From Cryptomeria japonica (lineage: Eukaryota; Streptophyta; Pinopsida; Cupressales; Cupressaceae), in NCBI RefSeq assembly GCF_030272615.1, contig NC_081406.1, positions 398,325,939-398,389,938 of the forward strand: a stretch of DNA of 64,000 nucleotides, written 5' to 3'. Below the pieces are notes generated by a model, which saw only the letters and a program-made list of their open reading frames with translations, ran no database searches and was not told the DNA's origin. Each line of letters begins with the position of its first letter. Within the stretch, counting starts at the first letter, position 1. The position numbers and the translations under genes were made by a program. Positions 32,163 through 44,150 of this stretch are shown here, one piece after another.

Positions 32163-33540
32163 ATGATGAAGAGGGAAGGTCCAAAGTTTAACAAGGAAAA
32201 TTTTGGTATATGGAAAGATAGGATGAAGATATTCATTAGAAGGATGGGTTCTCAACACTGGAGTTATGTTGAGAATGTCTATGATGTCCCTACCCGTACT
32301 CTCACCAATGACCAAAAGAGAGAGACACAAGAAAATGGGCAAGTCATGGAAGCCCTTATTAGTAGTCTATCTGACATTGAGTTTATTGATGTTCAGGACA
32401 AGGTACATCCCAAAGAGGTATGGGATGCTCTTGAAAATATCTATGGTGGTGATGAACATGTAAAACAGGCTAAGGAAGAAAGCCTGAGAGGGAAGTTTGA
32501 AGATATGCAGATGGTTGAAGGTGAGACCATTCAGCAGTATGGAATAAGAATAAAAACATTGGTTGGAGAAATCAAGAGTGCGGGTGGTAAAATAGAAGAT
32601 TCCACTGTGGTAAGCAAAGTCCTGAGATCCTTGTTGTCAGTCTATGCAATAAGGGTTGCTGCTATTCAGGAGCTGAGATCAATAGACAAGACTAAGGTAT
32701 CCTTGGACTCCATCATAGCCAAGCTGACAACCTATGAGATAAAAAGTTTTGATGGTAGTGTTCAAAAGGCTGAATCAGCATTTAAAGCCTCTGCTTTACC
32801 ATCCAGAAAAGGAAAAGAAGCTAGCACAAGTGGTGAACCTAGATAGAGTAGAGAAATGAATGATGAGAAGATTTTGATGGCATTTGAAGCTCTCCTTGTT
32901 AGGAAGCTTTCTAAAGGAACTGGTAAATACAAAGGTAAGCTACCTTTGAAACGCTTTTCTTGCAACTAGATAGGACATATTGCTATAAACTGTCCTAATG
33001 GCGATAACAAGGACAAACTAGAAAGGTTTTGGAAATTCAAAGGAGGAAAACAGAGAAATTGTTTTGTGGCAGTTGATGAAGGTGTCACAGATGAGGAATT
33101 AGAAGATGAAGAGAATGAAGACATTGTTTTTGTTGCTGTAAAGGAAGATGTGGCAGACAAGAAGGCTCTTGTCTCCTAGTTTGATAATTCCAATGAGTGG
33201 ATCATTGACAGTGGCTATTCTCACCATATGATAGGTGACTGGAGCAAGTTTCTATCCTTGGAGGAGTATGATGGTGGTGTGGTTCACTTTTGCAATGATG
33301 CACCATGCATGGTCAAAGGTAGAGGGTCCATCTCTCTGAATGGAAAGAGCAGTGCTGATAATGTGTACTGGGTTGATGGTCTCAGACATAACCTTCTGAG
33401 TGTTGCCCAGCTAAATGATAGTGGCCTCACTCTGGAATTCAAGAATGGAGTTTGCAGAATCAAAGGAAAAGATGGTGAATTGGTGGCCACTAGCATGCAG
33501 ACCAAAGGTAACCTATTTCATCTGAATGTAAATATAAATG
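32163..33540 (+). pseudogene. D gag and protease, three in-frame TAG stops
   Basis: The frame from 32163 (or the next ATG, 32166) is open for 227 codons and shows the copia gag core (FNKENFGIWKDRMKIFI, VWDALENIYGG, ESLRGKFEDMQM). It then meets TAG at 32844-32846, at 32967-32969 (inside the knuckle FSCN-stop-IGHIAINC) and at 33177-33179. The protease motif follows as WIIDSGYSHHM (about 33200), with Tyr where copia proteases usually have Cys. The region LNGKSSADNVYWVDGLRHNLLS leads to integrase. A frameshift occurs near 33535. Confidence 0.92.
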
Positions 33541-34790
33541 TCTTATGGCTAAGCTTGATGATAGTTGGATATGGCATAGGAGACTCTACCATGTAAACTT
33601 TGATAATATTGTGAAGGCTAGTAAGATCAAGGTAGTTAGAAGGTTGTTAGTGCTAAGCAAACTAGATAATACCTTGTACAAAGAGTGTCAATTGGGGAAA
33701 ATGTCTTCCTCAACCTTTAAAGGTAAATCTTTCACTGCTGACAACTTGCTTGATCTTGTGCATACTAATTTGTGTGGTCCTATGAAAACTAGAAGTGTGC
33801 AGGGTGATAGGTACTTCATGATTCTCACTGGTGACTACTCAAGAATGATGTTGGTCACATTCTTGAAAGACAAGTTTGAAGCCTTTGTGAAATTCAAAGC
33901 TTTTAGAGCATTAGTGGAGAAGAAAAGCGGTAAAAGGATCAAGTGTCTCAGAACTGATCAAGGAGGGGAATTCACTTTCGGTGAATTCAACAAGTATTGT
34001 GAAGAATTTGGCATCAAGAGGCAATTGTCTGCCCCCTGGACTCCACAACAAAATGGCCTAGCAGAGAGGAATAATTGGACTGTGGTTGAAGTAGCTAGAA
34101 CCATGTTGATTCAAGGAAAGGTAGCTCACACCTTTTGGAGAGAAGTAGTGAGCACTACAGTCTACACAATGAACCGGGTACTCATCAAGAAAGGTAAGGA
34201 TAAAACTCCTTATGAGTACTGGACTGGTAAGACACCTGTGGGTAGCTACTTTAGAGTGTTTGGTAGCAAATGCTACATCAAGAGGAGTGAACACTAGAGC
34301 AAATTTGATGCAAAATGTGATGAGGGAATATTCCTAAGATATTCCACCAAGAGTAAATCTCTCAAGTGTTTCAACAATAGGATTCGGAGAATTATGGAAA
34401 GTATCAATGTGAGAGTTGATGAAACCTCTGAGAAACTAGAGGAAACCGACAGTGAGCAAGTTGTAAATGAGCCAGTTGCAACCTTCTGGGAACCGATTGT
34501 CAGTCAACCAAGTACCCGTAATAGTGTTCTTGAACCGGTGAATGCTGATACTGATGAAGATGAGGATGAAGAGGAAAAGCAAGAAGAACCAGTAAAGACT
34601 ATTCCTCGGTATGTCAAGTTGAATCATGATCCTAAGCAGATCATAGGAGATAAGGATGCAGGAATCCTTACAAGGAGAAAGATTAGAGAAAACTCATGTA
34701 TGATCTCTAAATTTGAGCCTAAATCATTCAAGAGGCTCATAAAGATGAAGACTAGATCAAGGCAATGGAAGAGGAACTTGATCAGATAGA
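33541..34790 (+). pseudogene. D integrase and linker, broken
   Basis: The zinc-binding region WIWHRRLYHVNFD is visible, then the core. The first catalytic Asp is now Asn (HTNLCGPM, codon 33767-33769). The second Asp (TDQGGEF) and the Glu (LAERNN) remain. Stops are a TAG at 34295-34297 and a TAG at 34753-34755, the latter in a DED-stop-IKAMEEEL context where Trp is expected. Frameshifts lie near 34728 and 34792. The acidic linker around 34550-34590 (DEDEDEEEK) is normal for copia. Confidence 0.92.
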
Positions 34791-36245
34791 GAAAGTGGTA
34801 CATGGTCCTTGGTACCCAGACCAAAGCATAAAAATGTCATTGGCACCAAATGGGTGTTCAGAAACAAGCTGAATGAGGATGGCACAATGATTAGGAATAA
34901 AGCCAGATTGGTGTGCAAAGGATATGCTCAAGAAGAAGGAGAAGACTATGGAGAAACCTTTGCTCCTATAGCCAGATTGGAAGGAGTTTGTATGCTTCTT
35001 GCATATGCAGCCTTTAAAGGCTTCAAAGTATATCAAATGGATGTAAAATTTGTATTCCTAAATGGTGTAATTGAAGACGCGGTGTATATTGAGCAACCAG
35101 ATGGGTTTGCCCTATCTGAAGATAGTGACATGGTATGTAGGCTACATAAAGCCTTATATGGTCTAAAGCAAGCACCTAGGACATGGTATGAGCACCTACG
35201 TTCCCATCTTGTGAAGATTGGATTTGAGAGAACAAGTGAAGATAGCAATATATACTTGAAGTCTGAAGGAGATTAGATCCTGATTTGTGAGGTTTTTGTT
35301 GATGACATTATCTTTGGTGGAGATGACAAGATGAGTCATGAGTTTGCTGATGAAATGAAGAAAGAGTTTGAGATGTCACTCATAGGGGAGATTAAGTTCT
35401 TCATTGGACTACAGATCCAGTAGATGAAAGATGGAATCTTTATCACTCAGTCCAAATATGTCAAAGAGGTGTTTAAGACTTTTGGCATGGAAGATAGCAA
35501 ACAAGTTGGTACACTGGTGACCGGTTGCAAACTGACAAAACAGGATGATTCTGCACTGGTTGATGAGAAGGAATACCGATCAATGATTGGTAAGTTGCAT
35601 TATGTAGTGCATAGCAGACCGGATATTGCACATGTAGTTGGCATTACTGCAAGGTTCTAGAAAAGTCCAAGAGAGTCCCACTTTGTTGCAGTCAAGTGGA
35701 TTCTTAGGTATCTGAAGGGAACAATTGACTATGGATTGTGGTACCCATACAGCATTGATTTCATTCTGAAAGTATTCACAGACACTGATTGGGCAGGTAA
35801 TGTGGATGACCGGAAAAGCACAACCGGTGGTGTATTCTTTCTTGGTGGTAGACTAGTCTCATGGATGAGTAAAAAGCAGAGTTGTATCTCTCAATCTACA
35901 ACAGAGGCAGAGTATGTTGCACCTTTCATGAACTGCACTCAAACAATTTGGATGAAGCATGTTTTAAATGGCTTCAAAATCCCTGTATCTGAACCGGTAA
36001 GGATATTCTATGATAACACAAGTGTTATCAATATTTCAAAGAATCTAGTTTTACATTCTAGAACCAAGCATTTCGACCTTAAGTATCATTTCTTGAGGGA
36101 AAAGGTTTAGAATAAAGAGATTGCACTGGAACATGTTTCCAGTAAGGAGCAGTTAGCAGACATATTCACCAAGTGTCTCCCAAAGACTACATTTGTGCAT
36201 TTAAGAGGTGAATTGGGGGTACTGCCCCTTCAGGAGGTGAACTAA
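34791..36245 (+). pseudogene. D reverse transcriptase and RNase H, four TAG stops
   Basis: The copia RT motifs are present in order: TWSLVPRPKHKNVIGTKW, ETFAPIARLEG, VYQMDVK, YGLKQAPRTWY, FVDDIIFGGDD. They are followed by RNase H (DTDWAGN, RKSTTGG, SKKQSCISQSTTEAEYVA, FYDNTSVINISKN, RTKHFDLKYHFLREKV). In-frame TAGs sit at 35274-35276, 35421-35423, 35658-35660 and 36108-36110. The natural end is TAA at 36243-36245. No TAA or TGA interrupts the D polyprotein, only TAG. Confidence 0.93.
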
Positions 36246-36378
36246 AAGTATTTGTTCCACATCAGTCAGGTATTACATAGTCAAATTTTTGTTGATTGAT
36301 GTGTTGAAGGATGCTACTCCTCAAGGGGAGCAGCATAATGGAACAGGGATGCTTGTGCCTCCAATTTGGCATTGTTGT

Positions 36379-36487
36379 CAAAGGGGGAGAAGGAGTGAAG
36401 CGGAAAAGATATCTACAGAAAATGGGGGAGAAGATGTGAAGCAGAGAGATATCTTTGTATATTGCCATCAATGCCAAAGGGGGAGAT
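36379..36487 (+). promoter_or_regulatory. Duplicated polypurine tract of D
   Basis: CAAAGGGGGAGA occurs at 36379-36390 and CCAAAGGGGGAGA just before the 3' LTR (about 36474-36486). A GGGGGAGAAG tract lies between them near 36424. Confidence 0.85.
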
Positions 36488-38052
36488 TGTTGGCATTATG
36501 TGAACCGGTATAAGGACATAATGATATTGTATGTTGTCATTGATGTCAATATGTGATATGAAGTGAATCGACATATGTGATATGTGAGAAGAGAGAACCA
36601 ACATATGTGTGAACCGGTATATATGCCAAAGTGAAGCGGTATATTTGCTCAAGGTGAACCGGCATGCAGTTATGGGAATCGGCACATGGAAGCATTGTAT
36701 GACTACCGGTTGGTAGGTAGTTTCTACTTCAGGATTTCCGGTTGGAGTACCTCAAGCCTGTGTGACCCAATAGGTGATCTCTGTGTGATGAGTTAGTAGT
36801 ACAATGGAGAATAGATCGTGTTTCCACGTAAGCCTTGTGTGCGTGAAGGATCTTTCATGAAGAAGACTATCCCTATCCACCTTGGGAATATGCAAAGTTT
36901 GTCAAATGGTGATAATGTGTGATGGGTTATTAGCCACCATGAAATTGGTGGATAATGGATGATGGAGAATGTCTTGAGATCGATTCAAGACTGTTGCATT
37001 TAATGCAGTATGATTCAACGGTCAGGATTGAACTGCTTGAATTGTTTAACCTAATAGGTTTAGGGTTTAGGATTTTTGCTACCGACCTATCTGTTTCCTA
37101 TAAGGTTGATGTTGTGTTTCTTTCTAAGGTTGTTGGCAAAAGTTGTATGTGTGTATCCAAGGGAAGTGATACGTGATTCTTGCCACATTTAAGGAGAGAA
37201 GAGATACCTGCAAAGTGAATGTGCAGAAGGTGAAGAGGAGCCAAAATGGATCTGCATTAGCATTGAGTGTTGTTACCAGATCACTATAATTCCTATTGAT
37301 CTTTAACCACTTCAACAGTTATGAAATCCCTTAATAGGGTAGCCTTAACCGGCTTGATACAAATCCCTTAACAGGGTAACTCAAAGTTATTGAGTTTTGG
37401 GAAGCTATAGAGCTCTAGAGATCCTTTAGCTATTGATTTCTTGAAAGCCTCTAACAAGGTAACCCTAACCAGGTTTAACCCTTAACCGGGTATTGTAGCC
37501 ATCCCTTAAACGAGTGATCCCTAACAGGATCGGTTCCTAGCAGAACCTATTGTAATGTATTTAACCGGACAAGGCTCCTAACAGAGCGGACTTCTAAAGA
37601 GTTCAAAAAGCAGCTTGTGGGTATTCATCCCCACCGTGGTTTTTCCCAGTTGGGTTTCCACGTGAAAATATGTGTGTCATGTGTGATGCTCTTATCTTGT
37701 GATGCTTTGTTATTGCCTGTTAAGCTTATGATGGTTCAGTATTTTATGCCTGTCTATAAAACATATTGAACTAACTATTGTGAAGATCTGATGATAGTTT
37801 ACCTGTTCATGCATGAGGGTGTAATGGTACTATAGTATTGAGCTAAGAGGAAAGCTAAGAGAGTAACCAGTTTATGATTGTTTTAGTTGTTCTAGGTCTT
37901 AGAGGTTGCTCTTTGTTTCAACCAGTATCACTGTTTGCCAGTCATTTGAAGTATTTGCTATCAAACCGGTTTTGAACTATATTTTTGTCTGTACTAATTC
38001 ACCCCCTCTCTTAGTACCGGTTTGGTACTATTCGTTCATCATTGAGTTATCA
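36488..38052 (+). repeat. 3' LTR of D
   Basis: TGTTGGCATTATG to GAGTTATCA, 1,565 bp, nearly identical to 30496-32093. Confidence 0.93.
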
Positions 38053-38552
38053 GAATCATCAAAACAAATAGGACATACTTAGGAAACACCAGCAAGAATG
38101 TTAGAATCACCACTAATAGCTGTACAATACCACTTATCAAATCTTCATCGATCAATATTTGAAACTTAGGAAAAATCAAACAACAACAACTGTCACGATG
38201 AAAAGATAACTTGTGGAGAGCCAAATCATTAACCATCTGAAATGAAGATACACAAGATCATCCCAAACAATCTCCCAAAATCTCAGCTTAGGATCTGATC
38301 ACACCGGAATATACCGAGGGAAATATTGAACTCTGCAAAGAACTGATCAGAAAAACAAACTGCAAAACCAAATCATTTGATATGATCAATTAGGCTTTCT
38401 AGATCATTGAAACCAATACAAAGGAATATAATTATACTAGAGATACTCCATACACCAAACCATGATCCCAATAAACCAATCAGCAATCATCGAAGCAAGA
38501 ATATGTTGACAACAATGAAAACAACATATCCTAGTAGCAGTAATGTCCAACA

Positions 38553-38880
38553 ATCTCCCCCTTTAGCATTGATGACAACATATGAATGTGAAAAACAATC
38601 AATGCAAAGAAATAAAAATCCTCCAACAAACTCCCCCTAAGATCAAGCAGATAAAATAGTTTTTTACATGCTTCTCTCCCCCTTTGACAACAATGCCAAA
38701 GATAGAATACAAATTATGCTTCTCTCCTTAAAACACATCCTCTAAGAAGAACAATCTCCCCCTAAGGATAAACTCACAACTAATCACCTAAAACACTAAC
38801 TAACTGCTCTGACTAAGTATCAACTGTTGCCTATTTCATCATGACTCAAATAGGTAGAGTTGAATTACATTCATTCATAC
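38553..38880 (-). other. Remnant of the internal 3' end of element E
   Basis: It begins with the antisense PPT and contains further CTCCCCCT tracts near 38630, 38680 and 38757, like the multiple purine tracts in front of the other copia-type 3' LTRs. No coding part is left. The right border is not visible. Confidence 0.5.
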
Positions 38881-39192
38881 TGAAAAGGTACACAAATGTT
38901 CTACTGAGCATCATTGATCTAGATTTGATTACAGTTGTCATTTTCAATTTTTGTGCAAATACATAAAACAAAGGATATTTCTAAATTTTCATAAATTTTG
39001 TATTTGTATTCATAATTTAAAAAACAGAGTCCCAAGCAAGCCGTGGGATTGGCCTCATTTGATTCATAATGCATGAAACAAGTAAAGAATACATTTGATA
39101 AATGTAAATGGTATAGCTAACTGCAATGAAAAAGACAGAAGGGAAGTGTTCCATTATTGCCTGTGTGATGATATCTGAACTTCTATCTTCCT

Positions 39193-39242
39193 CTAGTTGT
39201 GGTTGAACATCTCAAAGAAGGCAGCTCCAGGTTCTCCTAGTC
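39193..39242 (-). other. Possible terminal exon of a host gene
   Basis: On the minus strand a long pyrimidine stretch ending TTTTTGTAG (a good splice acceptor) is followed by an open 15-codon stretch LGEPGAAFFEMFNHN and a TAG stop at 39193-39195. I do not recognise the protein and could not find the upstream exon. Nearby minus-strand starts at 40804 and 40270 are candidates only. Confidence 0.2.
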
Positions 39243-41073
39243 CTACAAAAATGAATAAAAGAGAAAAGGTTAGAGAAAATACTCCAAGCAATGATTAAAC
39301 AAATGTAATTTGCACTTCTACATCACAATTAGACATATCACATACAGTCATCAGAGGCATCCATTAAGTGTTTAGTCATCAAGATCAGAAGGAAAAAAGG
39401 AGTTCAAGTTCATTGAAGCTTTCAACTTCATCATGTTTTTGCTAATATGTTTGTTCACTGTGCAGGCATAAGAAAAGTCTTGATGGTGATTTATGAATTA
39501 TGCATGTGGGATAAAATGGGCTCCCACAATGGTTGAGCCCAACATGCAAGTAATCTAAAGACAAGCAGCAACAATACAACATATCACTGTCCAAAATGTG
39601 ATAGGAGGAATAGAAATATAGCAGTAAATAGTTACAAATAGATATAATGAAATGAGTTTGAGTAAGCATGTCACTGTCAAAATATGATAGGAAAACACAG
39701 AAAATACACAAGCTATAGGAGAATATAAGTTACATTGATAACAAGTACAAGACTGAGCATTCAGTGGCGGTGTGTGCAACATTGAAGAAGTGATATCCCA
39801 TGCCTAAATACCACTAATGTCATCATGCGAGTGGTAACAACAATACATAATATCACTGTAAAAAATGTGACAGAAAGTGTAACAAAAGAATATCATTGTC
39901 CAAAATGTGACAGGAAGGACAAAAGTGCATTATATACAACATTCAAATAGGCATACATTGAGAACAGTAAAGATAAAACAGTAGTTTGCGTCTACAGATA
40001 TATATGTTACAGTGAGCTTCAGGCATTTATGGCAGAATAAAGGTTTGCTATTTGTGGTTTTTTCCATATTAATGTCAAAATCTGATGAGACAGTGACAGG
40101 ATGCAAGTTAGATGTTTCTCTTTCTTTTAAGTCAAATGATTTTTTGGAGAAATACAACCATCAAAAAATGAAAGGTGACTATAGCTGTGTAAGAATTCCA
40201 TAGAATGATCATAGTCGATATACATTTTAGGGTTTTTCAAACCCAGTATTTCATAATTACAACTTTTGGCCATGAGGTTCAGCCTTAGGGTTTTTGAGAA
40301 AAGCAAAACAAAATCTGAACCATTTTCGTTCAAGGGTTTATCTCATGTATCAAACAAAGCAATGACAGATCAAGTTTTGTATACAGTGAAATGCCAAATA
40401 TTCAGTGCTCCAGCTGCCATGAAGTGGCCTCTAAATGTCAGATCAAAAGTGAAAGAAATATAGAATACCACTTCAATCTAAAAACCCAAATTCTCTTTAG
40501 GGTTCGAGGGAGAAATAAATAGAGAAGGATCGGTTCTTTCATAAGAAACCCATAAATCAGAAAATATAGATCTATATGCATGTCGTGCCATTTACACACT
40601 CATTTTTTTAGAAAAGCACAAAGGAAACCAAAATTTATTGAATGAACAACAAAACATAGCACTAAAAGATTGAATGCACATGGTATCATCCAAATAAGAG
40701 CCAGTGACTGCCATTAACTCTAGCAAACTCCAACCTTGCAACCTATTCGATTCAGACAGCTAGTGAAACCACAACTTCTCCAAGCATGGCGGCTAGGCTT
40801 CCCATGAAGTTTCTTATCAACAAGTGTTCGAATGGGTGATTTTAGGATTTGAAAACCCTTTAATTTACTTGAGTTTAAAAAAAAAAGAATAAACTCTTGC
40901 ATGTACGATGACTCAGCCGTGGGATGGCTCTAAAACCCTTAAGTCTCTCTTAAGACAACTTTTGTAATAGATGTTCTTTTTTACATATGTAGATTATTTA
41001 TAATATATTAATATTGGAAAATAAAACAACAAATCATGAGCCAATATTAGTATAGTAATTAATAATTATTATT

Positions 41074-41157
41074 ATTAATTATTTTCACACACATATATAG
41101 GAATATTTTTTAATTTCTATATCCTTATATATATATGTGTGTGTGAAGATAATTAAC
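41074..41157. repeat. Imperfect inverted repeat, MITE-like hairpin
   Basis: The left arm (about 41074-41102, TTAATTATTTTCACACACAT) pairs with the right arm (about 41122-41157, ATGTGTGTGTGAAGATAATT) around a 19-base loop. No clear target duplication was found. Confidence 0.6.
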
Positions 41158-41197
41158 ATTAGCATCTTAATAGGCAATTTGAGTTTGGTCTTTTGCA

Positions 41198-42249
41198 TGT
41201 AGACACAATATGAAAAATTATAAAATAAATATCTAAGTTGGATAAATTATGAATCTACTTAGTGTTTATTATGAATGTGTCTCATTTATTTACTTTAAAA
41301 ATCTTCCTAGTATGCATACATGCTAGAAGGTCAAACTCATCATGCAGTTTTGGGGTCGGATTTGAGATGGAGTATAGGTTTACATGAGTTTTTCTCATGA
41401 TTTTGAGGTGATAAGGCTTGATTTTGAGTGCCACATGGGTCAACCTTTACTTGACCAAGAGTTTGAGCCGAGTTACCCACATTTTTGCAGGTTTTGAAGC
41501 CTATTTTGGTCACTTTTCATTTTTGCTCAAGGATCAAACTTTAGAGGAGATATTTTCAGTGGGGGTTCATCTTTAGTTGATTTGGAGTCATCTTTCCTTT
41601 GCCTTTTGGAAGACTTTTTGTATAAAGTGAAAAAGGTTTATCTTTTTTCACTACTTCTTGATCATTCTCTTGTTGGTTTTTGTAGAGAATACATTCTTGT
41701 AGCTCCCATGCAGTATTATGACAGAATTCTAAATAAAATCATTAGCTTATGCCTTATATATTTTGAGTTCATTTTTATTCATGATTGACAGTTAGTTTAT
41801 TGTGATATTGTTTAAATAACCTTTAAAGTTTTTATCTCATTTGTAAATCACATGCTGTACATTATGATTAATTGATTCATTTGGTTGATTGTGAAAGTCT
41901 TATTTCCTTTCAATTTCCTGAGTTTAAATCCTTTGCATGAAATATTTGTGTTGTGAACCAGAAGTCCATTTGTGCAGATTGGTGTTTTTAGGAGTGTCTT
42001 TTTGTTATTTTGAGATATCATATTGGTGCATCACCTTAGTTTAGAGTTTGCAAAAAACATTTTTAGTTTCATTTTAGTTCCTATCCTTTTTCTTGATAAA
42101 GAATTTAGAATTATTCATAGGGAGCCGACCCTTCATCTAGAGGTTAATTCTTATTATAGGCAACCCACAAGCCTGAGAAATATCCCATGTGTTACCAAAT
42201 TGCTTAAGCTTTCAGCTTGTGCATTATGTGTGCAATTTGAGTGACAACA
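41198..42249 (+). repeat. Candidate 5' LTR of gypsy element J
   Basis: The right end is set by the PBS six bases further on (GTGACAACA then TTTTTGG). The left end is proposed at TGTAGACACAATATG because it resembles the LTR starts at 2927 and 14203. The 3' LTR lies beyond the window, so the border cannot be confirmed by comparison. Confidence 0.5.
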
Positions 42250-42254
42250 ATTTT

Positions 42255-42272
42255 TGGCACGCCCGGTGGGAC
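42255..42272 (+). promoter_or_regulatory. Primer binding site of J
   Basis: TGGCACGCCCGGTGGGAC directly after the LTR end. The same type of site, more decayed, follows the K LTR. I did not assign the tRNA. Confidence 0.75.
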
Positions 42273-42420
42273 ATGTTTAAGCTATCTCAGCTAAATAAAT
42301 ATCCACTCTTCCTGCCATTTTGGTGTGAGTAGCAACAATTCTAGCCTTTAGAGGCAACAATTTTCATACCTGGTGACTCATTTTCTTGGTTTCTATGCAC
42401 ATTCAGTGACATTGTAGCTT

Positions 42421-44150
42421 ATTAGAAAGATTAAAACTAGATCAAGTAAGGATCATGTTGAGAATTCTCATCTATCACCAGCAAAGAGGAAGAGTAAGAA
42501 AACAAAGAATGTTTCAAATCCATCAAAGCCTTCTAATTCATTAGTTCAAGTTTTACCTACTCCTCCCATTGTTCAGCCTCCAGTTACAACTTACAATAAT
42601 CCTTTGTTTTCAATCTCCTCAGCTCAAGTACAAGTAAATCCACCTGTTATCCCAATGGCTCTGCCAAGAGCTCAACCTTTTGTGCCTTTCAATCAAGGAA
42701 GCCCCTTGAATCTTACATATCATGATGATATTCCTATAGCGACATTGAAAAGCCTACCTTTTTTCACAGGAGAGGATCAAACCACTCCCATTGAGCATAT
42801 AGGAGATGTAGCTTCATTGTGTGGTGTACATCATATCATACAAGAGAATGTTGCAATCAGACTATTGGCTGCCTCTTTCAAAGGGAAAGCTCTTCAATGG
42901 TTCAGAGGACTACTTGTAAACTCAATTGCTACATGGGATGAGCTGGGTGATAGATTAAATTTACAGTTTGAGGACAAATCTAACCATTTGTCACTATTAG
43001 AGTAGTTGAGTACCATAAAGAGATCTCCTCAAGAGAAAATGAGCGATTTCAATTTTTGTTTCCAAAAGACTTGGAGCAGAATCCTTGTCACAGTAAGGCC
43101 TACCCCTGCACATGCATTTCTATCTTATCTTAGGGCCCTTAATAGTGACATTTCAGTCATGATTCAGTCTATGGGTGCAAATACTCTACCAAATGCACTT
43201 GATGTTGCTATTAGAGCAAAAACTATCTAATTTAGGCTAGTAAAATAGCCCTTAGGCCCCTAATGCCCATATTTCTAGAAATACAACCTATTGTGTCTCT
43301 TTTGGAGCCTCCTCTTGTTGCTGTCTCACCTTTACTAGCACTAAATTATCAAGTTGCAACCCAAGAAAATACTATCACACTCCCAAATCAAGAGTTTCAG
43401 GAGTTTAAAAATGAGATGAATACCATGTTCCAAGGTTTTGGTAACAAAATGACCAATATTGAGAAGCAAGTTTCCTAGATTTTCAAGCCTTATCAAGCCC
43501 CTTATAAAAATAACTAGCAGAATAGGCCTCCTTATCAAGCTGACCCTCAAGGTCAAAGAAAAAATTATAACCAAAGATCCAATATACCTTACAATCCTAA
43601 CATTACCAGCACATTCAGGGATATTGTCCCAACTCAAAACAACATGGCATCAGATAATGATTGGTACTACCCTTGCAACCAACCTCATAATCAAACCACT
43701 TGTTCGAATGGTATGCTACATCAAGCACTCATGGTTCAAAATAACATTATTGTCATAGAAGATAATGCTTATGGAACTCATGAACAACAATTTTCTCATT
43801 CTGAACAAGGCCTGCATGTCACCTTGGTCAATTGGCAAGGTGAAGAGTTTTGTGGAATGAATCAGCCACAAGCTCAGAATCAGTCCTACACTTCTATTGT
43901 AGCAAATACACGGTCCAAAAAGAGGGCCATTGATATAGGACAACAAGCTGATAAAGGCACCAATTAGGCTTCTACAAGACAACAAGCACCACCTAGACCT
44001 CAACCCACTCAGAATACACAAATGCTACCGAAAGGGTAACCACTGGTCAACAAGGATTAGCTAAGAGACCAATCACAAACAAAACAAGTTTACGAAGATG
44101 CTATTGTTAAAAGAGGACAAAAAAAGGTTAGTACAAGTTCATTTAGCATT
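42421..44150 (+). pseudogene. J gag, broken
   Basis: The frame is open from 42418. An ATT stands at 42421 where the start Met of such gags (basic IRKIKTRSSK) would be expected. The gypsy gag core is clear at PFFTGEDQTTPIEHI and ALQWFRGLLVNSIATWDEL (about 42890-42960). TAG at 43003-43005 splits it from STIKRSPQEKMSDFNF. After a frameshift near 43240 a Gln/Asn-rich stretch contains the knuckle-like CNQPHNQTTC (about 43675). TAGs at about 43477, 43515 and 43966 again stand for expected Gln codons. Confidence 0.85.

Larger units (their letters stand above)
30496..38052 (+). mobile_element. Element D: full-length Ty1/copia element, inactivated
   Basis: It is 7.56 kb with LTRs 30496-32093 and 36488-38052, a PBS, complete gag-protease-integrase-RT-RNase H order, a PPT, and flanks GAATT (30491-30495) and GAATC (38053-38057), a target duplication with one transition. 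The LTRs are very alike by eye; the main difference is one extra 33 bp unit in the 5' copy near 30600. It sits inside the E LTR. Confidence 0.93.
29660..38552 (-). mobile_element. Element E: antisense 3' LTR, split by element D
   Basis: The LTR runs TGTTGGCAAC (29660) to ATGTCCAACA (38552) and is interrupted by D (30496-38052). The pieces 29660-30495 and 38058-38552 add to about 1.33 kb. Minus orientation is shown by an antisense PPT (CTCCCCCTTTAGC) directly after 38552. On the minus strand a TATAAATA lies at about 30217-30224 and the C-tract (GAATTCACCCC-type) is near 29690. Only a short internal piece survives to the right (38553 to about 38880). The parent looks copia-like or like the A/B/C family; I cannot decide. 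Confidence 0.75.
38881..41197. other. Low-repeat DNA without recognised transposon genes
   Basis: No retroelement motif is found in either strand. There are four copies of a short motif near TATCACTGTCCAAAATGTGA (about 39580, 39668, 39850, 39889), TTAGGGTTT-type motifs near 40230, 40285 and 40497, and an inverted repeat at 41074-41157. This is the likeliest place in the window for remnants of a host gene. Confidence 0.45.

Noticed and set aside
32844-36110. TAG used as a sense codon or as programmed readthrough
   Set aside because: TAGs also occur in J, M, A and B in unrelated contexts, together with frameshifts and lost catalytic residues. Methylation decay explains them without recoding.
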